Source: Phaeodactylum tricornutum CCAP 1055/1 (Eukaryota; Bacillariophyta; Bacillariophyceae; Surirellales; Neidiaceae). From it: 64,000 nucleotides of DNA. Below the pieces are notes generated by a model. It searched no databases. It was not told where the DNA came from and worked only from the letters and a program-made list of their open reading frames with translations. The DNA lies in the NCBI RefSeq assembly GCF_000150955.2, contig NC_011670.1, positions 124,001-188,000 on the forward strand, given 5' to 3'. The position numbers and the translations under genes are program-made. Below are positions 1-10,232 of this stretch, one piece after another. How positions within the stretch are numbered: the first letter of the stretch is position 1; each line of letters opens with the position of its first letter.

Positions 1-998
1 AATGTTTGCAACATACACAACTCTGGTTCCGTTGCATGAGGCGTATAAGACGACTCGTCTTATCAAACCTGATATGCTAGGAACGAAATATTCCTGATTA
101 CCATACGGTTTCCCTAGATGAAAGTTGTCAACAGATACTGTTGGCACCATCCGAACTCGATGGTTTGGCGATCACATAGGTGATCCAATCATCTCGACAA
201 AAACTATGTCAATGGTTCGATAGCCAGTACATTGGCTACGGGGTTTCTACGTTCGTACATTCTGTTTCCAACACAAAAGGTTTCATTTTGGAATCTATAT
301 TTTAGTCTCACAATCTCAATCTAAAAACCTACCGATTAAAACAATCGGAGCCTCTACGAGGCTTTCCCCCCAACTTCTACTCTTTCGTCGTATTCTACAA
401 ATACACTCGTAAGCAGGTAGAACTTATCAGTCGGAAGGAAGTCAAGATAATAGAACATATCTGTCAAATCATTTTTTCCAACTTTCGCGAACAACATGAT
501 TTTCGTTGCTGTAATAAGGGACCTATTTACGTTAAAATTTACAGAAATCTACTCACATGCATTTGGACTATTAATTGCGGTATTGGCTTCACCGTCAGTA
601 GCGTCATAGCGTGACGGACCATTTCTGTCTCTGGAGCAGCTTCGTTCATAGTTTTGTAACTAGTGGTTTGCTGATCTTCGGCAGGCTTTAAGCCAGTTAG
701 CCGACAACTAAACTTCCAGCTTCCAGAAAATAGTTTCTTGCTATCTAACTAGATAACTCCAACTTACACTTGCTGTTAGTCCCGTAGTTATCGACGTCTG
801 TCCGTGCACTACGCCATGTCACAGTCAGTCCAAACTTTCACGTTCGTGGATTCGCATTAATTCCCTTCCGGTAAAGACGACCTCTTTTCTACACTAACAG
901 TAAGAGAATCAAGCATGCTGACACTTATTTGAGATGCCTGTTCTGCGACTGAATTGTGTGTTCGCAGTTGCTACTTCTTAAATTTTGGTAAAAAAACC
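1..998. other. Stretch without a recognised gene
   Basis: No reading frame with protein-like composition was found on either strand. The last 200 bases are presumably promoter and leader of the four-span gene that starts at 999. Copies of the TNACNGTNA-type intergenic motif occur near 815 and 895. Confidence 0.4.
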
Positions 999-1852
999 AT
1001 GGGTTGCTGTGACGATGATGGTGATCGCGGATGCTGGTAAGTCGTCATGCAAAAGCTTGAAGATTGAACCATCATGACGTATGTGTGTGGAAAGATAGAT
1101 TGCAGAAAACAGTGCTCTGACACTTTACTCCATGCTGTGCATGAAGCGCCTTCCCGCATGGTCGTCTTTCTATTTGGTCTATGATATTGGCCATCTGTAC
1201 CTACATTGTGACAAGCTTATCTTTCTTTGGTTGCTTTTATGTCGAAGTCGATGGCGCATTCGATTTGGATCTGGGAATCTTCAGTGGTCAATTCGATTCC
1301 TCAAGAGGTGTTGGACTATTTTCGTACGAAGATCCGTTTCGAGACGATTATACATGTGTATCGTACTCACAAAATCAAATAGAGAGGATGGACGGTGCCT
1401 TCCGAACTGCCCGAGTCTTTGGATATATCGCCAATATTTTCATCGGGATTGCTGCACTCATGCTGATTCTAATGGGTTGTCTCAGATTTAATAATGCCGC
1501 GATGAAGGGTATTGGAAGCCTGCTTCTGGCCGGGGCGATTTTTTCCCTGCTGACCTTTACCTTCTTTGCTTCCGATACTTGCTCCAATGATTGCGACTTT
1601 TTCGCGGGTGCTGGATTGGCGGTTGTCGGCACATTCTCGGCTTTCGCGACAGCATTACTTGTCTTTAAAATCCCATCGACCTCACAATCCAATTCCTTGT
1701 CAGAGCCTCAATCTGGACATCAGCATGCTCCGTTTGCACCCGGCACTCAAACGGTGACCGAAACAACCTTGCTGGATGGCACGAAGAAGGTTGTCAGAAC
1801 AACTGTGAATGCAGACGGTTCCAGAACTATTGAGGAAACTGTCGAAAGGTGA
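999..1852 (+). CDS. Four-transmembrane-span protein, copy A (claudin-like topology)
   Basis: Function unknown. I read two exons, 999-1036 and 1147-1852, joined over a GTAAGT donor and an AAG acceptor, giving 247 residues. The start MGCCDDDGDRGC is supported by copy B, which begins MGCCD in the same context and has an intron at the same place. Four hydrophobic segments follow, roughly residues 22-45, 88-112, 117-140 and 150-172. The first loop has GLFSY, a cysteine, then a TARVFG segment entering span 2. This resembles the GLW-C...AAR pattern of PMP22/claudin proteins. A CSNDCDF motif sits between spans 3 and 4. The hydrophilic tail ends DGTKKVV...DGSRTIEETVER. The tail is shared with copy C, so it is probably a conserved cytosolic binding region. 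The CC near the N-terminus could be lipidated. Two related genes follow at 4.4 and 6.1 kb on the same strand. Confidence 0.72.
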
Positions 1853-2255
1853 TCTTAGATAGGCGCAGTAGTAGCGTATCTTTATAGATTTTCGAATCAG
1901 ATCTCTTTGATGCCAGTACAAGTTAACAACAGAACACAAAATTTCCATTGTTCCTGTCGACATTGGAGCTTTGGTCAAGCAGCAAGTGGCTTCTCTCTCA
2001 TTTTTGCAATCTTGATCACCTTTGAGGAGCATTCGAGTGGGTTCGTTCACAGTCAGGTTTCCCCGAGAAGGCATTCGTTCTGCGAGTTATGTGGGAGCAA
2101 TTTCAAGCAGTATGTGAGGCAAATGCATTCCATATATTCATATAGAGTAGCTGCAATTGGAAGAAAATACGATTCTTCCAGTCTTCTAGATAGCCCTTAT
2201 TTCACAATCTACCACCGACATTTTTGCATATTGCACGTGATTCTAGGAACTTGTA

Positions 2256-2600
2256 ACGATAACGGGCTCTATGATCGTGCCTAATGTAAGGAACCAAAGG
2301 ATCGTATTTACTTTTGTAGGGTGATAAAAGACGTAAAGATAAAACTGATAGTTTTGTCCGGTAGACTTTCGGATAGCAACACCACAATGCTTGACGTAGG
2401 GACCTTTCTGTTAGACATATACATGGCGAGATGTGTTGCTTACACAACGGGAAAATTAGGGATCCACAACTGTAAAATAAAGCTCACAGTAAGTCTACTG
2501 GACACGTCTATGACTTTTTGTTATACACCTTTGATCACCTTACGAAAGTTTCTACGATCCAGTGGTATTTACATTAGGCACGATTCTAGCCCGTTATCGT
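2256..2600. repeat. Long imperfect palindrome, about 345 bp
   Basis: The left arm begins ACGATAACGGGCT at 2256 and the right arm ends AGCCCGTTATCGT at 2600. The similarity continues inward for roughly 80-120 bases per arm with mismatches and small gaps, including GTGCCTAATGTAA, GGATCGTA and GTAGACTT. The centre is near 2430. It may be a foldback element or an inverted duplication. Any open frame crossing it is a by-product of the palindrome. Confidence 0.7.
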
Positions 2601-2659
2601 CGCAGTGTCCTATCGGCCTGGACGAGGACCGTATAGTACAGGATTATTTACTCACTGTT

Positions 2660-4151
2660 GCGGACACCATAAAGGGAACATATTTCCCCGTTATAAAGCT
2701 ATCTATATATGCACTGATTGTACTGTTAGAAAGCTTGCTGAGGTATTTCGGTGATCTCCGACCCTTGTTTAGATACCTAGATAAGGCCCTAAATATGCAT
2801 AAATAACCCGGAAACTAAAGAGAAATTAAACTGGTACTATGTCTTCAATGTCTCCGTTCTCCATGGAAACGGCTTTGTTAGCCGCACCAAACACATCCTC
2901 TACATCGTTTTTCTCTCCGCTTTCTTCCGCATAATTTTTGGGAGGTACACCTTTGTCAAATCCCGCCTCGGAAGTGATTAATAATCACCTTCCTCCTTTT
3001 CCAGTGCCTCCTCACAACCTCCTCCTCTGGAATGTCTTCCTTGAACTGTCATCCATATTCACATTGCGCAGCCTCTGCCCCTTTGCTAATGATTCATTAG
3101 CAACAAGAGCTTGAATATATTCATGGCATTTGGAAATCATTAACGGATCCGGGGTAATGTTGTTTTGTTGGCCCCGATTGTTACCCAGGTCTTCCAAATA
3201 TCGACATACATTGCGAGAGGCTGTCTGAAACTCTTTCATTACAAACACTCCTGTCTGCGGATCCATTTGAATGCATGGTATGCCTCTTTAACAAAGAAAT
3301 CCAGCTTCACGTCCCGTTACTTGCTTCTGTTGTTTCCGTTCCCCTCAAACAAACTCACGGACGGCAATTGAAACGCTCTTTGATTGGGGATCCGAGTTTC
3401 CTTTATGCCACCATTTCCGCCTCTCCCTTGCCCAACAGATCCATTTGTATACACAGAACGGTGTAGGATGTATTCTGACATGGTTTTACTGTGCACCTTT
3501 GAGGAAATGCCAAGCATACGGCACACGGTCTTTTGAATTTGAGGGGCGGGTGTGTGTTCTTACCCTTATTTTTGGATTTTTTTCGGAGATATTCTTTCTG
3601 ATACCTCAGAGTGGCCACAATGATACATGCCGAGAGATTTCAATCATAGTCTATGCCCTTGAGTAGCACGGAAGCATCTTGTTCCATAGGTAGAAGTACC
3701 TCTATCGTGCTTGGCAACCAGGCCTGCGGCTGATTTGACGCCTTTGTAGACTTCGATTGGACCGATTTTGCCGCGCGTTCTGGCCCAATGTCTTCCAGTG
3801 CATGCTTTTTAGTGCATCCGTCAGATTCTGTGTATTCGTCTTCCTCTCCCAAGGAGAAATCTTCATCCGAGTCCACCATGGTGAGTTTTATTATTTTGGC
3901 GAGTTTGGCGATTTCGGGTCGAAAAACACTCGTGACTGCAGTCACGAGTTGGCAAAAACACTCATGACTGCAGTCACGAGTGACGAAAAAAAATTTTGGA
4001 CTACAATAACTCATCCTCTATTAGAAGCTGAAAGTTCCACTAAAGTCCTACTACAAACTTCGAATCGAGGTTTAGTGTCTGGTTGGAGCAATAGAGTGAA
4101 ATAGAGCTTTCCGGGAAAGATATGATCATATGTTCCCTTTATGGTGTCCGC
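2660..4151. mobile_element. Putative terminal-inverted-repeat DNA element, decayed or non-autonomous
   Basis: A 24-base sequence starting GCGGACACCATAAAGGGAAC at 2660-2683 recurs as its exact reverse complement at 4128-4151. These face each other across 1.49 kb. Similarity continues weakly inward (AAAGCT) and possibly outward. No convincing target-site duplication was found. Inside, the minus strand has several short, protein-like but disconnected frames at 3640-4014, 3403-3618, 3317-3526 and 3012-3266. The frame starting at 3883 begins MVDSDEDFSLGEEDEYTESD, an acidic start also seen in piggyBac-type transposases, but no catalytic domain is recognisable. I call it a relic or non-autonomous DNA transposon. 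The superfamily is not decided. Confidence 0.45.
3928..3981. repeat. Pair of tandem 22-bp palindromes
   Basis: ACTCGTGACTGCAGTCACGA-GT at 3928-3949 is a perfect palindrome. A second copy at 3960-3981 differs in one arm base. Both are preceded by AAAAAC. They lie inside the inverted-repeat element, just upstream of its longest internal minus-strand frame, so they could be transposase or host-factor binding sites (inference). Confidence 0.75.
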
Positions 4152-4402
4152 GCCTGTCAGTCAACTCTCAGTATTCACTATATTTCGTGCTTTGGACGCT
4201 AATGTAAGGAAGTCTTACTCAACCTTCAACTCGTCGACAGGAGTTCTGACGCCAGAGGCCGTTTGTCGTGACTACGTACCAGAAACTCAGTAAAGCTGCT
4301 GGTTTATCTTTTTCTTGCCGTGATGAAAGGCGAGGCTCAATTTGTGTCTGCTACATCAATTTTCCAGCGTCTCTTCCCCTCTTTAAAAGATCCAACTTGA
4401 CC

Positions 4403-5110
4403 ATGGGTTGCTGTGACGCTAATAGAGACCGAAATCTCTTGTAAGTAATCAACAAATCGTCATCAAATGACACAACTAAACACAGATAATGCTGTGGGTA
4501 TTAGTTTCGGTATTTTGTTTCTGCTGCTTTTTCTCATTGCTATCCCTATAGTACATTCCCGCATGGTCGTATTTCTATCTGGGCTATGATGTTCGGCATC
4601 TGCACCTATACCATGACCGGTATCTCCTCCATTGGATGTCTCTATGTCAAAGTAGGTGGCGCTGTCGATGCCAGCATTAGATTCCCGAATATTTCCTTCA
4701 GTTTTTCGAGAGGACTCGGACTTTTTTCATACCAAGAGCCGCTGCGAAAGGGGCTCTCGTGTGTATACTACTCACCAGATCAAATTGCATTTTTGGATGG
4801 AGCATTTCGAGCTGCTCGTGTGTTTGGACACATTGCCAATTTCTTCACTGGAAGCGCTGCGCTTATGCTGCTTGCCATAGGATGTATTGATTTCAGTGAT
4901 GTCGCTGTGAACGCCATTGGGTTGATGCTCTTGGTCGGCGCTTTGTTTTCCCTGTTGACTTTTACCCTGTTTGCTTCCAAAATTTGCGACTTTGATTGCG
5001 ACTTTTCATCAGGTGCTGGCCTTGCTCTAGCCGCAGCATTATCGGGTAGTGCAACAGCATTCCTTGTCTTCAAGATCCCTCCTGTACCATCTACCAATTC
5101 CTTGGCATAG
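4403..5110 (+). CDS. Four-transmembrane-span protein, copy B, shortened C-terminus
   Basis: Paralogue of the gene at 999. Exons 4403-4440 and 4552-5110 (GTAAGT donor, TATAG acceptor) give 198 residues. It begins MGCCDANRDRN and continues over the splice into FTFPHGR. The four membrane spans, the GLFSYQEP / C / AARVFG loop pattern and the CDFDCDF motif are all kept. The stop falls just after span 4, so the hydrophilic tail of copies A and C is absent. The DNA beyond the stop, to about 5245, still resembles that tail (AGCATGCTCC, TTCAAACAGTAACGGAAA, GGGTCCAGAAC). The shortening is therefore secondary. The gene may still be functional because the membrane part is intact and its reading frame is clean. 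Confidence 0.68.
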
Positions 5111-5250
5111 CCTTCAGTTGAACAGTAGCATGCTCCTTTGCGACAATAAATTCAAACAGTAACGGAAATTACCCTGAAACATCCATTGTGCATATGGATG
5201 GGTCCAGAACACATGAAATGTTTACTGAAACTTTGATGACAGGGTACCAG
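5111..5250 (+). pseudogene. Decayed tail-coding remnant of copy B
   Basis: This DNA lines up with the codons for the C-terminal tail of copies A and C: AGCATGCTCC (A at about 1721), CAAACGGTGACCGAAA (A at about 1748; here CAAACAGTAACGGAAA) and GGTTCCAGAAC (A at about 1818). It has lost a continuous frame. It is a non-coding relic that now serves as 3' untranslated region. Confidence 0.6.
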
Positions 5251-6106
5251 TAAGCAAAAACCCTGCCACAACAGTTGTTCCAACACTTACTTTTCACCGC
5301 CTGTATCCTTTAAATGATGTGGATAGAAAGTGCTAAAGTCATAAGGCTAACTTAAAAGCCAACATACTTGTCCTTGAGTAAACCGTGCCGCACAGAAAAT
5401 GCTTTACATAGTTAGCTGGTTGGCTATGCGCCTTGGGATAATTTGTGGTTGGTCGATTGATGAGTCCTCGAATGCGGAATGTAGTCGACTGTGAGTAAAA
5501 GGCCCAACCAGCTGCCCGAGCTGACCGATCCTGCTGATCATCCCTCAAAAGACTCTGACCGATACGGTTATCAGAATCAAAAATCTTTTTTCACTATCGA
5601 AGTCATTCACAACAGGAACGAGCTTCATAGATCTCATTGTCAAAGAATTGTATACGAACTTCTGTGTTTTGACCCGGATTATTTTTGGTCTCAACGCAGC
5701 CCTATTTATAGTTAAATATAATTGTAAGTTGGAATCGAGAGATTTACGCTAGGGCGCAAACAACCTCAGGTGTAGTCCCTTCAACGTACGTGTACCCGTT
5801 CTCTGTCGAGAATTTGATGTTGATTCACATGAGACAACTTGTAGGGACGATGACTATGACTATCCTTCAGAGTCAGTATCCAAATCAAGTTACATTAATG
5901 ACCCCATCCATCGCTTGACTCTGAAACCAGGATTCACGGTTGCAACACAATTTACACGACCTTTGGTGTGAGCAATAGTGCTAACCTACTTCAGCCATTC
6001 ACTCGTTAACAAACAACGTATTACCAACAAGCGATTTGGTAATTCACAAATCCTTTTTGCAAGTGCAATTTTCCGGTTTCTTGAAGATTCTGGGCGACCT
6101 GGCACT
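5251..6106. other. Intergenic stretch between four-span copies B and C
   Basis: No protein-like frame and no repeat of note was seen on either strand. The final part presumably carries the promoter of copy C. Confidence 0.35.
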
Positions 6107-6945
6107 ATGTCTGGATGTCAAGGATGTTGGTAAGAAGGGAGACGCATTGGCGCACTATCATGGAGAATGTAAACGGGTAGACTTGCTTGAATTTTCTCGA
6201 ATGTCCTTAACCTTTATACTTTTGGTCCTGCAGTATTTTCCCTCACGGCAGGCTTTCAATCTACGCCATGATCCTCGCCGTGAGTTCCTATCTGTTCGTG
6301 ATAAGCGCCTCCTGGGGGTGCTACTATGTTGAAGTTGGCGCAACTTTTTCTGAGAATATTCCAGGTTTGACGGTGGACTTTAAATCGGGTATTGGTCTGT
6401 TTTCCTATGAAGATGTGCTTGACTTCAATAACAACAATAATCAATTGACGTGCTACTACTACACAGGCTCACAGATTGATGCGATGGATGGAGCTTTCAA
6501 AGCAGCGCGTGTGTTCGGTGTTCTTGCGAACATTTTTATTGGTGTCAGTATGCTGGCGCTAGTAGCTGTATCGTGCATGGAGTACCCGCAAGTGATTTTA
6601 AAAGTCGTCGGAGGGATGCTTTTGGCAGGGTCTTTGTTCGAATTGCTGACACTTACCTTTTTTGCATCCGATGTCTGCAACTATGACTGCGATTTTTACA
6701 TCGGCGCCGGGATGGCAATTGGTGGAACCATAGTCTGTTTTATGACAGCAATTGTTGTCTTGCAGATTCCGCCGGCAATGGAGTCATCTCTGGACCTCCA
6801 AAGTTATACGGAACAAGCTGTGGCCTACGCCCCTGGGACCGAGACAATCACGGAAACGGCTCTACCAGATGGAACAAAAAAAATCATTAAGACACACGTG
6901 CATGGGGATGGATCGAAGACGATCGAGGAAACTTTAGTGGCTTGA
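6107..6945 (+). CDS. Four-transmembrane-span protein, copy C
   Basis: Third member of the local family. Exons 6107-6129 and 6234-6945 (GTAAGA donor, CTGCAG acceptor) give 244 residues. The first exon codes only MSGCQGC plus a split codon, the same exon layout as copies A and B. Spans lie at roughly residues 18-40, 90-112, 117-140 and 148-170. The loop holds GIGLFSYEDV, an asparagine run (NNNNN), a cysteine in LTCYYY, then AARVFG. The motif CNYDCDF lies between spans 3 and 4. The tail has APGTETITETALPDGTKKII and DGSKTIEETLVA, closely matching copy A. The family is unknown to me. By topology it could be a claudin/PMP22-like adhesion or barrier protein, or a small transport accessory. Confidence 0.74.
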
Positions 6946-7096
6946 AGTAGAGAAGAAAGAGCCACTGTTGCAATTTGGAGAGGAAAAAATACTTTTACAA
7001 CCGCTTTGCAGGAAAGACACTGCTTTGCTGAATAGTTTTCACGGCATCGACATTAACATGAAGACTACAGGTTAGCAATTTACTGTTTCTACTTCT

Positions 7097-8185
7097 TTAT
7101 TTCATTGGGCTTGTTTCTGTTGGGGCTAGCATTCGACACTGTCGACCAAGGTCAGTTTCTGGTGAGCAGTAAAAGGCTCGATATCTATGGTTAGTACCGG
7201 GCAGATCGTGCACCTTGACTTCGGACAATCCTCCAAGTTGCGTTGTACCGGACGAGCATCCGAAAACGACGTATCTCACACGAGCATGCACGAGTGCCAT
7301 GGCTTCAAACACGGTTGGTTCGAGGGTCGTGTACACATCCAAGCCAGTGCACAGATATTGACCTCGTTGGAACATAGGGCAGTCCATTCCTTTTGAAATT
7401 GCAGATTGTCGTTCTTTACGGCTGACGTTTTGTATAGCGTATAGAATAGGTGTAGCAAGAGGATTGGGGTTCCGCTCAGCAGACTCCTGATACTTACGTT
7501 CTGCGGTCGACGTAGCCAGGACTTCCCCTGTATCTGGAAAAACAACTATGGCACCGGGTATTTTAATGGTGCCGTGGGCCGTCACGTCGGTCAAAGCATG
7601 TCTCATTCCTAGACACATCTGTTGGAGAGACCTCTCCGAAAGCTCAAGCTCCTTCTCGAGATGAGCAGTTGTTTTGTGGGGAAAGAATGAGGTTGGCCAG
7701 TGCTCGTTGAATAATTTCCACTCATCTTCCGATTCTGGTACTCTTCCGCCAACTTCTAGAGTGCACACATTTGCCACATTGTATGTTTGCTCCAACTTTT
7801 CTGCTATACTATCCCCATGCGGCGATACCGAAAACTTTTGGTGAATTACGCTAACAGCGCCCAATAGGATTTTTAACTGAATTGCCTGTGTCGTCTTTCG
7901 GCGTTTGCTGTCTTGGATAGCTTTCAATGAAACAATGTCGACTACGCGGTGGACCCGTTTCAGGTGAGAAAGATCAATCGATGGCTGCAATAAGTGAAGC
8001 TCACGGGAGAGCCGCTTGACGAGGGTACCACACTCTTTTGCCTCTACATCGGCTGTGTAAACCTCGACAAACAAACGGCTCGAGCCATTTGCTGGACACG
8101 GATGCCCTCGCACTTCAATAAATGGATGGCTCGACGTTTCCGACATCGTTTGCATATGTTTGTATGATTTTATGAATGTCGACAT
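7097..8185 (-). CDS. Tad3/ADAT3-like tRNA adenosine deaminase subunit lacking zinc ligands
   Basis: 362 residues, apparently intronless. In eukaryotes ADAT2-ADAT3 (Tad2-Tad3) deaminates the tRNA wobble adenosine 34 to inosine. ADAT3 is the non-catalytic partner, with Val replacing the catalytic Glu, but it normally still binds zinc. The C-terminal half here is recognisable: GAIVVFPDTGEVLATS (211-226), then YLCTGLDVYTTLEP (277-290) and AMALVHARVRYVVFG (295-309), which parallel the YLCTG.D.Y.T.EPC..CAMALVHAR block of ADAT3. The usual PCxxC is PTVFE (290-294), and the usual H-A-V site reads NPLATPIL (241-248). So the histidine and both cysteines are absent. Residues 34-140 match the N-terminal RNA-binding region only in general character. 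An alternative start is M14. The gene is separated from fcpD by a 433-bp gap. Confidence 0.75.
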   Translation of the reverse strand: MSTFIKSYKHMQTMSETSSHPFIEVRGHPCPANGSSRLFVEVYTADVEAKECGTLVKRLSRELHLLQPSIDLSHLKRVHRVVDIVSLKAIQDSKRRKTTQAIQLKILLGAVSVIHQKFSVSPHGDSIAEKLEQTYNVANVCTLEVGGRVPESEDEWKLFNEHWPTSFFPHKTTAHLEKELELSERSLQQMCLGMRHALTDVTAHGTIKIPGAIVVFPDTGEVLATSTAERKYQESAERNPNPLATPILYAIQNVSRKERQSAISKGMDCPMFQRGQYLCTGLDVYTTLEPTVFEAMALVHARVRYVVFGCSSGTTQLGGLSEVKVHDLPGTNHRYRAFYCSPETDLGRQCRMLAPTETSPMK

Positions 8186-8618
8186 TCATGGTTCATGGTG
8201 CCCTCATGACAGTCCTGTCGAGAACAAACGAAAATGAATTTACCGAAAAGGCAGGCTAGATTCGGCCAAGCGATTGGCATAGGACGTTTTCACTCTCGAG
8301 CACAGGTTTTTTACTAATTGTAAGTATTGGCTGTGAATGTAAGAGTAAGAGTCAGACGAAAGCGACGCCTACGTTGGAAAAAAAGACACGCTTTCCTTGT
8401 GAAACCCTGTGCAAGTGCAGCTGACTTATTGAAATAGTTTCAGGCAGCACATAAACCTGGTCTTCAGAGGAAGAATAGCATATTGCGAATATTACGTGAA
8501 TGGCGTAGGAGAGGTAAGTCTGTTTCTATAACGTTAACAGAGTTTATGAAACCTCGGATCCTGGAAACGACGGCAGTATCGATTCCTCGACTCCTTGAAG
8601 TCAGTAAATGTAACAAAA
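8186..8618. promoter_or_regulatory. Tad3 upstream region and fcpD 3' region
   Basis: No gene. Reading on the minus strand toward the Tad3-like gene, the region contains TTACATTCACAGCC near 8330. This is a variant of the TTCACNGTC motif found upstream of many genes in this window. The part from about 8514 belongs to the duplicated fcpD/fcpC unit. Confidence 0.4.
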
Positions 8619-9006
8619 TTACTGGGGGAGGAGAGAGACACCCAACTGCTCGTGCACCATAAGGGCAAGAATTCCCATCTGGGCAGCGCGGCCCTGGTTG
8701 AGCTCAATGGCACGCTTCTTGAACTGGGTCTCCTCGTCAAAGGTGTCCCAGCCGAAGTCGATGGCTCCGTTACGGAAGTCACCAACGAACTCGGCTTCGC
8801 CGGTCAAGTCACGCATGACACTGGATTCAAGGACTCCAATGAAGAAAAGAAGCTGTACAAGTCCACCAGCGGGGATCTCCTTGAAGGCGGCGAAGCCGTT
8901 GGGGATCTCAGCGAAGGTCTTGCCGGAGTAGTCGATGGTTCCTGGAAGACGGACGCCGGCTTCCTGGACGAGGTATCCAACAACAGCAAGCATGGAAATA
9001 CGTCCA

Positions 9007-9038
<32 letters not shown>

Positions 9039-9258
9039 CTTCTCCTGGTCACCGTCGGCGACAAGGCCGAGGGGATCGAAGAATCCAAGCGGAGGCTGAG
9101 CACCGAGCTCGTCTTCGAATGCCATGTTGGTGGCAACCGAAGTACGGGCCGCGTTCTTGGCAGGGGCAAAGGCGGCGGCGCCGGCGATGAGAGAGGCAAT
9201 GACAGCAGTCTTCATTTTGTCGAAACGTATATATGTGTTGTTGGTAAACTCTAACAGA
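8514..9258. repeat. Duplicated fcp unit, copy 1 (fcpD)
   Basis: About 745 bp almost identical to 10233-10997. It spans about 100 bp beyond the stop, the whole coding region, and about 43 bp before the start codon. Only three substitutions were noticed in the coding parts, all apparently synonymous. The edges are abrupt on both sides. The 3' flank differs by a small duplication (GTCTATAGA) present only in the other copy. Confidence 0.9.
8619..9215 (-). CDS. fcpD: Fucoxanthin-chlorophyll a/c binding protein D
   Basis: 198 residues, intronless. A light-harvesting antenna protein of the LHC superfamily (Lhcf group) that binds chlorophyll a, chlorophyll c and fucoxanthin in the thylakoid membrane. 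The N-terminus MKTAVIASLIAGAAAFAPAK is an ER signal peptide with the AFAP motif that marks transport into the four-membrane plastid. The mature protein has the first LHC helix with EKFDRLRYVEIKHGRISMLA (Glu-Arg pair and chlorophyll ligand His). Helix 2 is near residues 115-135. Helix 3 has AIELNQGRAAQMGILALMVH. The encoded protein is identical to that of fcpC at 10351. The name rests on gene order within the classical fcpA-D cluster. Light-regulated transcription is expected for this family. Confidence 0.93.
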
Positions 9259-10232
9259 GATTATGAGGGCGGATAGAGTGTTAGTGCATGAGACCCGTTT
9301 TTCGCTTTATTCTGTTGTCGAGATCTTCTCCTTGCAGGTTCAACAACTGCCGCAGTACTCAAAACGCCTTGAAAGCTACGACAATTTAATCGGCATAATC
9401 TGAAGTTGACCGAGAAAGATACGTTAGCCTTGACCGTAATGTTGAAATTGCGAAGCCGAATCGTTTTGTGTCAGAGATACCCGGAGTTTTAGCAGATTTC
9501 ACAATGTAGTTTTCACGTGCCGACGCAGTCCAATCAGATGTCAAGCGACGAGCGCATCCCGCTTCTTACAAACTGAAACATAAGTAAAGAAGTTACTGTT
9601 AATTAGAAACTCACTTAAGGACACGCATCCGTCATGCACCTGTACAGGTAGCTCCGCACGCTAGGACTAGCTGCTAATGCATTTTGCGCTGGACGGATGA
9701 AAAACGATAATACGATGACGACGATGATCATATTACACAAGTACGAACGTAGGTTCAAAGTACCCTAAAAAGACATAGCACGCGACAAGCACGAGCGAGA
9801 TATCCCAATCAAGCTAGTGCGCTATGGTAGCCAAGCAAAGCAACGCTGATTCAGATTGCAGCTTGTTGCAGAAGGATGTAGGCTCACAGTCGTCAAGGAG
9901 GTCTAACCATGCAATGTGCACGCTAGGCAGTTGGCTAATAACGAATTTTTTTCTTCATAATGCATACCAGGTCAATCCAAAACCAAATTGCGACCCAGGA
10001 GGACAATTTGCAGGCATTGACTGCTGTCACCGACGAATATCTGACAGTCAAAGAAGATGCGTAGTAATTTTAAAGTTTTGTTCACAGTCATATTTACATT
10101 AGAGTGAATCCTCGCCACTCAATCCCTCTTGTAACTCAAACGAGAGCCCGACTAACACACCTGGCGGAAAATAACATTCAAATCTGACTAGAGAGGCAAA
10201 AGCCAAATTCATAAAAACAAAATAGCAGGAGA
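9259..10232. promoter_or_regulatory. fcpD upstream / fcpC downstream spacer
   Basis: 974 bp with no protein-like frame. It holds the fcpD promoter (minus-strand gene, start at 9215). The sequence here is unrelated to the corresponding region upstream of fcpC, although the two leaders next to the start codons are identical. TATATA lies about 25 bases from the start codon in both. Confidence 0.5.

Noticed and set aside
195-240. GGTTCGATAGCC, resembling a tRNA B box.
   Set aside because: It differs from the GGTTCGANTCC consensus and no A box or cloverleaf arms could be placed around it.
2321-2806. A 161-codon frame in the palindrome region.
   Set aside because: It runs through both arms of the inverted repeat and into the next element. 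Composition is not protein-like.
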